A DNA stretch of 64,000 nt from Bog-756 sp963701325 (GTDB taxonomy: Bacteria > Actinomycetota > Acidimicrobiia > Acidimicrobiales > RAAP-2): contig OY969604.1 of the NCBI GenBank assembly GCA_963701325.1, positions 2,480,001 through 2,544,000 on the forward strand. Direction: 5' to 3'. Positions 34,746 through 42,807 of this stretch are shown here, piece after piece. The number at the start of each line of letters is the position of its first letter. The stretch's first letter is position 1. Made by a program: the position numbers and the translations under genes. The notes below the pieces were generated by a model that worked only from the letters and a program-made list of their open reading frames with translations, made no database searches and had not been told where the DNA came from.

Positions 34746-35074
34746 TCTGGCGGAGCCTCCGGGGCGTCGATCGCGAAGATGTCCCGGCCGGTCGACTGTT
34801 GGAGGGCCGGGAGGGCCATGGGTAAGAGGAAGATGGTACCTGCAACGTCGGATCGGCCAGCGTCACCATCCGCCTATCCGAAGTGCTCCCGACCGGTCCG
34901 GAGGCTCCGGTTGGGAGCCATCGTCATCGACGACGAGTCATGGGAGTTCGGCATCGTGGTCGAGATCCACGAGAGTCCGAGGCACATCCCGTCGGTGGAA
35001 GCGTCGCCCCAGGTCACGAGATGCGGCGGTGCGTTGCGCAGGATCGGCACCGCTTGGGCCAACGCCGGAGCAGC
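34746..35074. other. 329-bp region with no convincing gene
   Basis: Upstream of the LCP gene on the minus strand. Several frames stay open for 60-160 codons on both strands, but none has a recognisable motif, a ribosome-binding site or the expected codon bias; I see no clear repeat. Confidence 0.5.
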
Positions 35075-35299
35075 TCAGACGGCGTTCTTTCGGATGGCCT
35101 CCCGGTAGCGAAGAAGGGCGATGACCGTCCAGATCGCCTCGACCACACCGAACGGCCACGCTCCGGAGAGGAATCCGTAGATGCTGGACAGTCCACAGCC
35201 CAGGGCGAACGCAAGGATGAATCCAGAAGCGCGCCGCTCCAGTGCGTACATCACCATCATGAAGGTGAGGACGACGATGCCGAAGATGGTCAGGCTCAT
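35075..35299 (-). CDS. Small two-helix membrane protein
   Basis: 74 residues: helix 1 LTIFGIVVLTFMMVMYALE, helix 2 FILAFALGCGLSSIYGFLSG, then FGVVEAIWTVIALLRYREAIRK. The AWPFGVVEAIWTVIALLRY segment with a short basic end is shared by small proteins of unknown function in many bacteria. The ATG at 35299 is chosen over 35383 because the extra 28 residues are hydrophilic and unconserved, and minus-strand TAGCGT lies 5 nt before it. Function unknown. Confidence 0.6.
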   Translation of the reverse strand: MSLTIFGIVVLTFMMVMYALERRASGFILAFALGCGLSSIYGFLSGAWPFGVVEAIWTVIALLRYREAIRKNAV

Positions 35300-35424
35300 G
35301 CCCCACGCTACGCCGCCTCGAGATGGGACAGACTTGTGAAACGAATAAGGACGTCGGCACGGGCCGGTGCCGAGCGACCCCACCCGAGCACCACGGCCCT
35401 ATCTTCGGCAGACTGTGCCGTGCC

Positions 35425-36768
35425 ATGACCGAGCTTCCCGAGACTCGATATGCCCGGACGGTCGACGAGGCGCGCATCGCCTACCAGGTGTGGGGCGACG
35501 GGCCTCGGGACCTCGTCATGATCCGGGACGCTTCTGCCCCGATCGACTGCCTCTGGGAAGAGCCACGTGTCGTCCAGATGCTCGAGCGTCTCGGTGGCTT
35601 CAGCCGCAACATCTGGTTCGATGCGAGGGGATGGGGAAGCTCGGATTCCCTGACCTTGGCCGGCCTTCCCGGGCTCGATGCGTGGCTCGACGACATCTCG
35701 GCCGTGATGGGTGCGGCCGGGTCGGAGCGGGCCGTGATCGGTGGCATGAACGACGGCGGGTCTCCCGTGATGCTGTTCGCCGCCACGTATCCCCAACGGG
35801 TCTCAGCCCTGGTTCTGGTCAATACGTATGCACGGTTCGTGCAGGCCCCCGACTACGACAGCGGCCTGCCGGCGGAGTTGTTGGACCCTTATCTGGATGC
35901 CATGGTCGCATCCTGGGGAACCCCCGACAATCTGTCTGCGGGTATGGCTCCGAGCATGGTCGGCGATCGGCAATGGAGTCGATGGATGCTTCGCTCCCAG
36001 CGCCTGAGCACCAGCCCGACCAGCGTTGACGCGTTCATGCGAGTCGTGTCCGAGACCAACGTCCACCATGTCCTGCCCTCTATCCAAGCGCCGACCCTGA
36101 TCCTCCACCGTCGAGATGACCGACACGTTCGTGCCGAACATGGCCGCTATCTCGCCCAGCACATTCCGGGGGCTGTGTACAAGGAGCTCGAGGGCGAGGA
36201 TCACTCGTTCCTCGCCGGGGACACCGACGGCCTCGTCGACGAGATGGAGGAGTTCCTCACCGGGGTACGACCTCCCCGCGACACCGAGCGCGTTCTGGCC
36301 ACCGTCCTGTTCACGGACATTGTCGGCTCGACTCGCCGTGCCACGGAGATGGGCGACCGCGCCTGGCGCACGCTCCTCGACGCCCATGATGCAATGGTGC
36401 GGTCCCAGCTCCTTCGTCACCGGGGGCGAGAGATCAAGACGATGGGGGATGGCTTCCTGGCCGTCTTCGACGGCCCGGCCCGAGCGATCCACTGCGCCTG
36501 CGCCGTGCGCGAACTCTTGGGTGGGCTCGGACTCGATGTTCGGTCCGGCCTGCACACCGGAGAGATCGAGCTTCGCGGTGACGACATCGCCGGCATCGCC
36601 GTCGCCATCGGGCAGCGTGTCTCCAGCCTCGCCAACGGCGGTGAGGTCCTGGTCTCGTCCACGGTGAAGGATCTCGTCGCCGGGTCCGGGCTCCAGTTCG
36701 AAGGACGGGGCGAGCACGAGCTCAAAGGGGTCCTCGGAGCGTGGCGGTTGTTCAGCGTCCGGAGCTGA
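35425..36768 (+). CDS. Alpha/beta-hydrolase / class III nucleotide cyclase fusion
   Basis: 447 residues. Residues 1-285 are an alpha/beta-hydrolase fold (IAYQVWGDGPRDLVMI, FDARGWGSSD, IGGMNDGGSPVMLFAATYP, LEGEDHSFLAGD with His260). At the nucleophile elbow, where relatives have GxSEGG, this protein reads GMNDGG, so the catalytic Ser is Asn109. Residues 290-447 form a cyclase domain: TVLFTDIVGSTRRA (metal-binding Asp298), KTMGDGFLAVFD, LHTGEIELRGDDIAGIAV and FEGRGEHELKGV. The hydrolase part may therefore be a ligand sensor that controls cAMP synthesis. ATG 35425 is used; the frame is open back to 35323. Confidence 0.92.
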   Translation: MTELPETRYARTVDEARIAYQVWGDGPRDLVMIRDASAPIDCLWEEPRVVQMLERLGGFSRNIWFDARGWGSSDSLTLAGLPGLDAWLDDISAVMGAAGSERAVIGGMNDGGSPVMLFAATYPQRVSALVLVNTYARFVQAPDYDSGLPAELLDPYLDAMVASWGTPDNLSAGMAPSMVGDRQWSRWMLRSQRLSTSPTSVDAFMRVVSETNVHHVLPSIQAPTLILHRRDDRHVRAEHGRYLAQHIPGAVYKELEGEDHSFLAGDTDGLVDEMEEFLTGVRPPRDTERVLATVLFTDIVGSTRRATEMGDRAWRTLLDAHDAMVRSQLLRHRGREIKTMGDGFLAVFDGPARAIHCACAVRELLGGLGLDVRSGLHTGEIELRGDDIAGIAVAIGQRVSSLANGGEVLVSSTVKDLVAGSGLQFEGRGEHELKGVLGAWRLFSVRS

Positions 36769-36781
36769 GGGCGCCGGCCGG

Positions 36782-38077
36782 TTAGCTCGCCCTGAAGTAG
36801 GTCCCGTCGCAGCGGAATCCATTGCTCGTGTCAGTGATCGGCGGGTCGTCGAGTCGTTCGAACGCGCCACGCACGATCTTGCCCAGCAGGTAGCAGGTGA
36901 TCGGCACCTTGCCTGCCGGGTTGCTCACCGGGATCAGGTTCCCGCTGTCGAACGCGGTGATCTTCCGCAGCGCCTGCAGGAGAGCGCCCCGACTCGGGTT
37001 CGTGCCGGCGTTGCGCAGCGCGTCGACGAACAGCTCACCGCACAACCACCCGGTGAGTGTGACGAAGTCGGTCGTGAACCCGGGTGAGACCTTCTGGACC
37101 CAGGTATCGAAGGTGGTGATCGTCGGGATCTCGGCTGCGTCCTCGCCGAGGTAGAGCGACGCCCCCTGTTCCAGGTAGGCACCGTCGACCGCAGCAGGTC
37201 CACCAGCGTTGCTGACGAGCTGCTTGCTGTAGGCGGGCGCACCCAGCACCACCACTGGGTGGAAGTTCTGCTGGGTGAGGTCTCGGAAGATTGCCGACGT
37301 GTAGTTCTGGGGCTCCTGTTCGAGGAAGAGGATCTGCACTCCGGCCCGCTTCATGGCCACGACCTGTGGCGTGAAGTCCGTCGTCGTGGCCGGAAGCGCC
37401 GGGTCGTAGAGCACCGAGTAACCGAGGTGCTGCATGGCGTTCTTCTCGCTCCCCCAGGCCAGCTCCGTCGATGGCAGGTCGGCGATGATCGTGGCCGTAT
37501 GGGTGATCTTCGTCGGGTAGGTCTGCTTGAAGTAGAGGAGCGGACCGGTCGGCCATCCGTCCGAAGCGGGTGTCGGGCTGAAATTGTTCGGGAGCTTCTC
37601 GGTGTCCGGGTCGAGCGACGCGTCGATGTCGGGGAATCCGGGATTGGCTTCGATCTGCGGCTCGCTGAAGCTGTCTTCGAGGGAGAACCCTCCTACGCTT
37701 GCGAAGTCCGACTGCACGACGCTCTGGACCTCCTGCTTGTTGAGCGCGCCCTCGAACCGGTCGTCGAAGCTCGACACGACGATCCTGCGGCCGTGCACGC
37801 CGCCCTGCGAGTTCACGTAGGCCGCGTAGGCCTCGGTTCCCACGAGGGCGCCGGTGAACAGCCCGGCCAACTGGGTCGTGACGTTGCCGATGGTCACCGA
37901 TGTGGGCGTCACCCCGGTGTGGTCCTGGAAGGCGGGCGCCGGGATCGGGGGTGTCGACGAACTGTTCGCCGTCGTGCTCGCCGAGTTGGTCGAGGAACAG
38001 GCGGCCAGCAGCCCGGCCATGAGCGCCAGACAGATGGCGAGTGCTGAGAGCGGGGTCTGCCGTATCCGGAGGATCAT
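36782..38077 (-). CDS. Solute-binding lipoprotein, branched-chain amino acid type
   Basis: 431 residues. The signal RQTPLSALAICLALMAGLLAAC ends in a lipobox (LAAC), followed by a Ser/Thr-rich linker and a Peripla_BP_6-type domain: VTIGNVTTQLAGLFTGALVG, GGVHGRRIVVSSFDD, GYSVLYDPALPATTTDFTPQ, VVVLGAPAYSKQ and a late GWLCGELFVDALRNAG. It should bind an amide, amino acid or aromatic ligand outside the membrane. No permease or ATPase gene is beside it, so it is an orphan or serves a sensor. ATG 38077 gives the signal peptide; GTG 38125 is an alternative. Confidence 0.88.
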   Translation of the reverse strand: MILRIRQTPLSALAICLALMAGLLAACSSTNSASTTANSSSTPPIPAPAFQDHTGVTPTSVTIGNVTTQLAGLFTGALVGTEAYAAYVNSQGGVHGRRIVVSSFDDRFEGALNKQEVQSVVQSDFASVGGFSLEDSFSEPQIEANPGFPDIDASLDPDTEKLPNNFSPTPASDGWPTGPLLYFKQTYPTKITHTATIIADLPSTELAWGSEKNAMQHLGYSVLYDPALPATTTDFTPQVVAMKRAGVQILFLEQEPQNYTSAIFRDLTQQNFHPVVVLGAPAYSKQLVSNAGGPAAVDGAYLEQGASLYLGEDAAEIPTITTFDTWVQKVSPGFTTDFVTLTGWLCGELFVDALRNAGTNPSRGALLQALRKITAFDSGNLIPVSNPAGKVPITCYLLGKIVRGAFERLDDPPITDTSNGFRCDGTYFRAS

Positions 38078-38180
38078 ATGGCCGTGTCCGGCCACGGTGC
38101 CATCGATTTCCTGGTGTCTCCCCACCGACGAGTACCCATCGCCGTTACCATCTGAAACTCGTGTCGGTTCTGGAGATCAC

Positions 38181-38984
38181 ATGACAGACATATCCGCCCC
38201 GGGGCTGTCCGTCCCGAGCCGGCTCGGGGTGACCGCGCGGTTCGAGGACACTGCCCTCGTCATCGAACTGAGACCCCAGGATGAAGCGCTGCATCACGGG
38301 GTCGTCCGGGCCAGCGTCCTCTCGTTCGTCATCGACGTGGTGGCTGGAATCCCCCTGGATCAGGACGCGGACGTCTGGACGCTCACCTCGGACATGTCGG
38401 TCCGGATGCGCCCGATGCCCGCACCAGAACGCATCGATGCGACGAGCACGATCCTGCGCCAGGGGCGGCGATCGGCCACCAGCCTGGTCGAGCTCAGGAC
38501 CGACGAAGGAGCGCCGATCGCGGTCGGTGGCATCGGGTTCGTGAAGGTGTCTCGCAAGTCGACAGATCCGCCAAAACCGAATGTGCCGGTCGGACAGATC
38601 CCTCTGCTCTTCCGGGATCCCGGCACGCTCACTCGGCCGCTGCGCGAAGAGGCCGGCATCGAGGTGATCGACGCGGCCGAAGGGGTGGTGCAGGTGGAGG
38701 TCACGCCAGGCCTCCGCAATCCTGCCGGGACGCTGCAGGGCGCGATGGTCGCACTGCTGGCCGAGGCTGCTGCCGAGGACCTTCTCGCGACACGATTCGA
38801 ATCGCCCGTCGTGGTGACCGACCTCGATCTCCGATATCTCCGGATGGCGCAGGTGGGCCCGGTTCGCACCCGGAGCAGGCTCCTGGGCACCGGACCGGAG
38901 GCACCGGTGCAGGTCGAGCTCATCGACACGTCCACAGATGAGATCACGACCCTGGTCTACGCCAGAGGGGTCTCCGCCCTCTGA
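38181..38984 (+). CDS. Double-hotdog acyl-CoA thioesterase-like protein
   Basis: 267 residues holding two hotdog repeats. The first (about 1-130) has LHHGVVRASVLSFVIDVVAG and LTSDMSVRMRPMP; the second (about 140-267) has TPGLRNPAGTLQGAMVALLAEAAAED and LRYLRMAQVGPVRTRS. The second repeat keeps the NPAGTLQGAM helix typical of PaaI-like thioesterases; the first is more diverged. GGAG lies 5 nt before ATG 38181. It probably hydrolyses or binds acyl-CoA; substrate unknown. Divergent from the solute-binding lipoprotein gene. Confidence 0.83.
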   Translation: MTDISAPGLSVPSRLGVTARFEDTALVIELRPQDEALHHGVVRASVLSFVIDVVAGIPLDQDADVWTLTSDMSVRMRPMPAPERIDATSTILRQGRRSATSLVELRTDEGAPIAVGGIGFVKVSRKSTDPPKPNVPVGQIPLLFRDPGTLTRPLREEAGIEVIDAAEGVVQVEVTPGLRNPAGTLQGAMVALLAEAAAEDLLATRFESPVVVTDLDLRYLRMAQVGPVRTRSRLLGTGPEAPVQVELIDTSTDEITTLVYARGVSAL

Positions 38985-39032
38985 CGGCGGGTCGTCCCGC
39001 CCACGTGTCGGAGGACCTCGGTGAAGCGGTGA

Positions 39033-41828
39033 TCAGGAGTCGGCGTCGACGTCCAGGGTCAGGCTCGGGAGGGGATCGCTCCCTTGGTTCAGATCGATCG
39101 TGACCGGCCAGGTTCCCGGGCTTCCCGAGGTCACCTGGAGCGGGGTCGTCGAGCGGCCGTCGACGACACGCAAGGTTCCGGAGGTCGGTGAGACGCGTAC
39201 GCCGGTGGCCCCTGACGAGGGAACCACGTGCCACGCGACCGTTCGAACCGACCCGTGGCTCGCCGCTCCTTCTCCCTCCTGCACACCGAGCTGGACGGTG
39301 GCGACACCGTTGGCGGGCACGGTGACCGATCCGCCCGGGGTCGTGAACGGGACCGCCGGGGCGGCACCTCGAGAGAACGAAGGTGGAACGGCCGATGCGC
39401 TCGACCCCCATGCATCGTTGGGTGTAGGACCCAGGTCGAGGGCCAGAACGGCTCCCTCCGAGAGGGCCGAGGCGGGGATCCACGGCTTGTTCCAGATCGA
39501 CGACCCGCCTGATCCGATCGCGAGCGTGCCATGTTGGATGTACGCATCGGGGGCGTGTGTGCCGGTGATGGTGACGGTGTGGCCGTTCCCCTCGGTGATG
39601 GTCACCCGGGGGAAGAGGGGGCTGGTCATGACCGGGTCGGCGACCCCCGGAGTCTCGGGGTAGAGACCGAGAGCGGCCCAGACGTACCACGACGAGATCG
39701 CTCCCAGATCGTCCTCGCCCGGTTCGGCCGCCGGGGCGAGGGGATAGAGCTGCGTCATAATGCGTCGCACGACCGACTGGGTGGCCGAGGGCTCTCCGGC
39801 GTAGTCGAACTCGAAGGGGACCCACTCGTCCGGCTCGTTGCCGGCCCAGTCGTAGGGCGCGAACCGGGTCGCATCGAGCTGGGTGACGAACGTGTCGAGC
39901 TTGGCCGCTGCCGCCTGGTCCCCGCCCATCAGCCCGATGAGTCCGGCCAGGTTCTGGGGAACCGCCCAGGTGTACTGGATGGCGTTGCCTTCCTCGAAGC
40001 CCTGCTGGGCGACCCCTTGGGCCTCGAGCGATGGACTCGCCGGCTGGAATGCCGGTCCGGCCGGGAAGCTTCCGTCGGCCTGGCGGGCCGAGAGGTACCC
40101 CGTGGCCGGATCGAAGAGGTTCTGCCAGTTCTGGCCACGCTTGGCGAAGACCGCGGCCTCCGCCTGGTCGCCCGCGGCGACGGCGAGCTGTGAGATGGAG
40201 AAGTCGTCGATCGAGTACTCGAGGGTCTCCGAACCGCCGTCGGTGTACGGATACGAGGTCAGATCATAGGTCAGCTCCGGCACCCAACCCTCGGCCTTGT
40301 ACTGGGCCAAGTTCTGCCGCTCGCTCACGAGGCCGTTCTCGGAAACGGTGGCTCCGTGGATCATCGCCTTGAGGGCATCTGTCAGGCTGAACTGGCGCGC
40401 CCCGTAGGCGTAGGCGTCGGCGATGATCGGGTCGGCCGAGTCCCCGTCCCACTGACTCGCGTCGTTGTCGGCGATCGCCCACCTGGGCAAGAAGCCTCCC
40501 TTTGTCTGGGCGGCGTCGTTCAGGAGCGACTGGACCATCTGGGAGGTCGGTCCCGGTAACAGCATGGCCAGGAGGGGAACCTCGGAACGGTAGATGTCAC
40601 CCTCGGAGAAGTTGGCGTACTGCACCTCGCCCTTGGCGAGTGTGTGGACCCGGTGATCGAACCCGATGTACCGGCCGTCATCGTCGCTGAAGACCGATGG
40701 GAACAGCAAGGAGTGGTAGAGGGCCGTGTAGAAGGTGCGCTGAGCAGTCACGGTGCCTCCCTGGACGGCCACTCGGCCGAGGAGCCCGTTCCACTCAGCG
40801 GTGGCCGCCTCGGAGACCTTCTCGAGGTTCCAGCCCGGATCCTCGGTGGCCAGATTTGCCGCGGCCCCTTCCGGCGACACGAAGGAGACGCCGACCTTGA
40901 CCAGAACCGTCTTGCGCCCCGACCGACCCGGATGACCGAAGCTCAGCCACGCGCCGCAGGCCACAGCCGTGGTACCCGTGCAGGACTCCCTCGAGCTCAC
41001 TGCGCTGTTCTGCCAGGTGCCACTCGCGACAAACGCTTGGGAGAAGTGCGCCGCGAAGTACAGGGTGTAGTTGCCCGGGATGCCGCAGAAGTCCCCGCTG
41101 GTCACCGATCCGGTGAGCTCGTCGGTCCCGACGACTTGGACCCTCGCGGCGCTCGACCCGTTGGCGGAGTCGCTGACCTTGAACAGGACGTCGTCACCGT
41201 CGGTGGGATCGACTGTGTCTGCGGGCGACGTTGCAGGAAAGGTGAACGCTCCCAGGGCGGTGCGTGTGGTGGCGGTCAGGTGGACTCCGATGCCCCGGCC
41301 TGCCGAACCGACGCGGACCGCGTAGTTGCCCGCAGAGGCCCGTTCGTTCGTATGCGAGAAGGGCTGAACCGCGTCCTCCGGATTGGCAGGCACCGGGCCG
41401 CCGATCGGCAGGATGGGGATGTCCCCGTAGATCGCGCAGCCCGGCCCCGAAAGGTGGGTCAGGCTGAAGCCGGAGATGTCGGAGTCGGCGTAGTCGTAGC
41501 CCGAGCCGGTGGTGACCTGGCGATCCGGCGAGGTGTCCGGGCTGAACTGGACCATTCCGAGCGGCACAGAGGCACCCGGGTACTCGCTCACGTTCGCCGG
41601 TTCCGCCGACCCGATCCCGGTCCCGGCCTCGGGGTCGACAAGAGTGGCCGGCCCACCCGAGGACGGGCCCATGGGAAGCGTGATGGGCGATCCTGGCGGA
41701 TTCTCTGCGGGCGCCTCGACGCCCGTCGACCTGGCCGATCCCCAGACGATGACCGCCACGGCTCCCACCGCGAGTGCGACAACCCCGGCCGCCACCGGTA
41801 TGACCCACCGCCTCGGAGCCCTCGACAT
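39033..41828 (-). CDS. Membrane-anchored glycoside hydrolase family 92 alpha-mannosidase
   Basis: 931 residues. An uncleaved N-terminal helix (WVIPVAAGVVALAVGAVAVI) is followed by the GH92 N-terminal beta domain (VPLGMVQFSPDTS, GYDYADSDISGFSLTHLSG) and the (alpha/alpha)6 catalytic domain (FYTALYHSLLFPSVFSDDDG, WDGDSADPIIADAYAYGA, GNEPDEWVPFEFDYAG, GEDDLGAISSWYVWAALGLYP with catalytic carboxylates). The C-terminal ~150 residues form an extra beta domain (NEW3-like). GH92 enzymes are Ca-dependent exo-alpha-mannosidases; likely role is trimming mannans or mannoproteins at the cell surface. The ATG at 41828 has a -10 box 6 nt upstream. Confidence 0.94.
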   Translation of the reverse strand: MSRAPRRWVIPVAAGVVALAVGAVAVIVWGSARSTGVEAPAENPPGSPITLPMGPSSGGPATLVDPEAGTGIGSAEPANVSEYPGASVPLGMVQFSPDTSPDRQVTTGSGYDYADSDISGFSLTHLSGPGCAIYGDIPILPIGGPVPANPEDAVQPFSHTNERASAGNYAVRVGSAGRGIGVHLTATTRTALGAFTFPATSPADTVDPTDGDDVLFKVSDSANGSSAARVQVVGTDELTGSVTSGDFCGIPGNYTLYFAAHFSQAFVASGTWQNSAVSSRESCTGTTAVACGAWLSFGHPGRSGRKTVLVKVGVSFVSPEGAAANLATEDPGWNLEKVSEAATAEWNGLLGRVAVQGGTVTAQRTFYTALYHSLLFPSVFSDDDGRYIGFDHRVHTLAKGEVQYANFSEGDIYRSEVPLLAMLLPGPTSQMVQSLLNDAAQTKGGFLPRWAIADNDASQWDGDSADPIIADAYAYGARQFSLTDALKAMIHGATVSENGLVSERQNLAQYKAEGWVPELTYDLTSYPYTDGGSETLEYSIDDFSISQLAVAAGDQAEAAVFAKRGQNWQNLFDPATGYLSARQADGSFPAGPAFQPASPSLEAQGVAQQGFEEGNAIQYTWAVPQNLAGLIGLMGGDQAAAAKLDTFVTQLDATRFAPYDWAGNEPDEWVPFEFDYAGEPSATQSVVRRIMTQLYPLAPAAEPGEDDLGAISSWYVWAALGLYPETPGVADPVMTSPLFPRVTITEGNGHTVTITGTHAPDAYIQHGTLAIGSGGSSIWNKPWIPASALSEGAVLALDLGPTPNDAWGSSASAVPPSFSRGAAPAVPFTTPGGSVTVPANGVATVQLGVQEGEGAASHGSVRTVAWHVVPSSGATGVRVSPTSGTLRVVDGRSTTPLQVTSGSPGTWPVTIDLNQGSDPLPSLTLDVDADS

Positions 41829-41834
41829 GGGGCA

Positions 41835-41840
41835 ACCCTA
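41835..41840 (-). promoter_or_regulatory. Putative -10 box of leaderless GH92 gene
   Basis: Minus-strand TAGGGT, 6 nt before ATG 41828. It faces the methyltransferase promoter at 41906. Confidence 0.5.
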
Positions 41841-41905
41841 GGTGCCGGCATGCCTCTGCACACAGGTGTCCCGCTGAGCGACGACGAACCACTGCGGTCG
41901 ACCGG

Positions 41906-41911
41906 TACCGT
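41906..41911 (+). promoter_or_regulatory. Putative -10 box of leaderless methyltransferase gene
   Basis: TACCGT is 7 nt before ATG 41919, which fixes that start over the in-frame ATG at 41850. Confidence 0.5.
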
Positions 41912-41918
41912 CGAGTCC

Positions 41919-42656
41919 ATGGCAGAACCGGAAGCCGCGGGCCGGGCGTCATCGTTCGGATCCGTCGCCGAGATGTACGACCGTTTCAGACCAGGACCAC
42001 CGATGACGGCTGTTGATTGGGTGCTGCAATCGCGGGGTGGGCTCGTCGCGGACATCGGTGCCGGGACCGGGGCGCTCACCCGACAGCTCCTCAAGCGGGT
42101 TGATGAGGTCATCGCTGTCGAGCCCGACGTCCGGATGCTCCAGGTTCTGAAGAGCCGATCACCGGAACTCTCGGCGATCCGAGGCCGGGCCGAAGAACTG
42201 GCGATCCGATCCGGGTCCCTCGATGCTGTGACCATCTCGGCTGCCTGGCATTGGATGAATGCCGATCTGACCGTCGGCGAGATCGGTCGAGTGCTGAGAT
42301 CCGGAGGGGTGCTCGGAGTCGTCGGGAACGGCGCCGACCGGTCGGTCGAATGGGTCGCCGAGCTATTGGGACCGAGAGACCGATCTCCCGGAGACAGGGA
42401 ACGGCGTCATCGCGTCGAGCTCCCTCCTCGATCACCGTTCACCGGGGCGGATGGGACCATTCTCAAGTGGTCGATGCCAATGACGCAGGAGCAGCTGGTG
42501 GGTCTGGCTGGGACCTACAGCTCCATGATCACGATGTCGCCGGACATGAGGGAGCGGGAGCTGAGCCGTATCGAGGGCGTCGCGTCGTCCATCGCCGCCG
42601 ATGGTGAGGTCGAGATCCCGATGAGCTGTCGTTGCTGGCGAGCGATACGTCAGTAG
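41919..42656 (+). CDS. Class I SAM-dependent methyltransferase
   Basis: 245 residues. Seen: the N-terminal AEMYDRFRPGPPM, motif I VADIGAGTGALTRQLLKR, acidic motif VIAVEPDVRML, LAIRSGSLDAVTISAAWHWM and VLRSGGVLGVVGN. This is the Methyltransf_11/25 type seen in small-molecule or lipid methylation. The long open frame upstream in this phase is antisense shadow of GH92. Substrate unknown. It is 28 bp short of a possible start of the next large gene but that gene has its own ribosome-binding site. Confidence 0.88.
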   Translation: MAEPEAAGRASSFGSVAEMYDRFRPGPPMTAVDWVLQSRGGLVADIGAGTGALTRQLLKRVDEVIAVEPDVRMLQVLKSRSPELSAIRGRAEELAIRSGSLDAVTISAAWHWMNADLTVGEIGRVLRSGGVLGVVGNGADRSVEWVAELLGPRDRSPGDRERRHRVELPPRSPFTGADGTILKWSMPMTQEQLVGLAGTYSSMITMSPDMRERELSRIEGVASSIAADGEVEIPMSCRCWRAIRQ

Positions 42657-42807
42657 ATCCAGCAGCGGAGCACCGTCGTAGCCGATGGTCGGGATCCCCT
42701 CAACTACTGCCGAGTCGTATCTCCGCCTTTCGGCCTCGAGGACCGCCCTCGCTGTTTCCGGGACAGTTCATCTAACCTTTGTGGTGGAGGACGAACGGAG
42801 CACCGAG

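Noticed and set aside
40644..41918. Plus-strand frame preceding the methyltransferase, opposite GH92
   Set aside because: Shadow of GH92; the methyltransferase fold starts after 41919 and a -10 box sits just before it.
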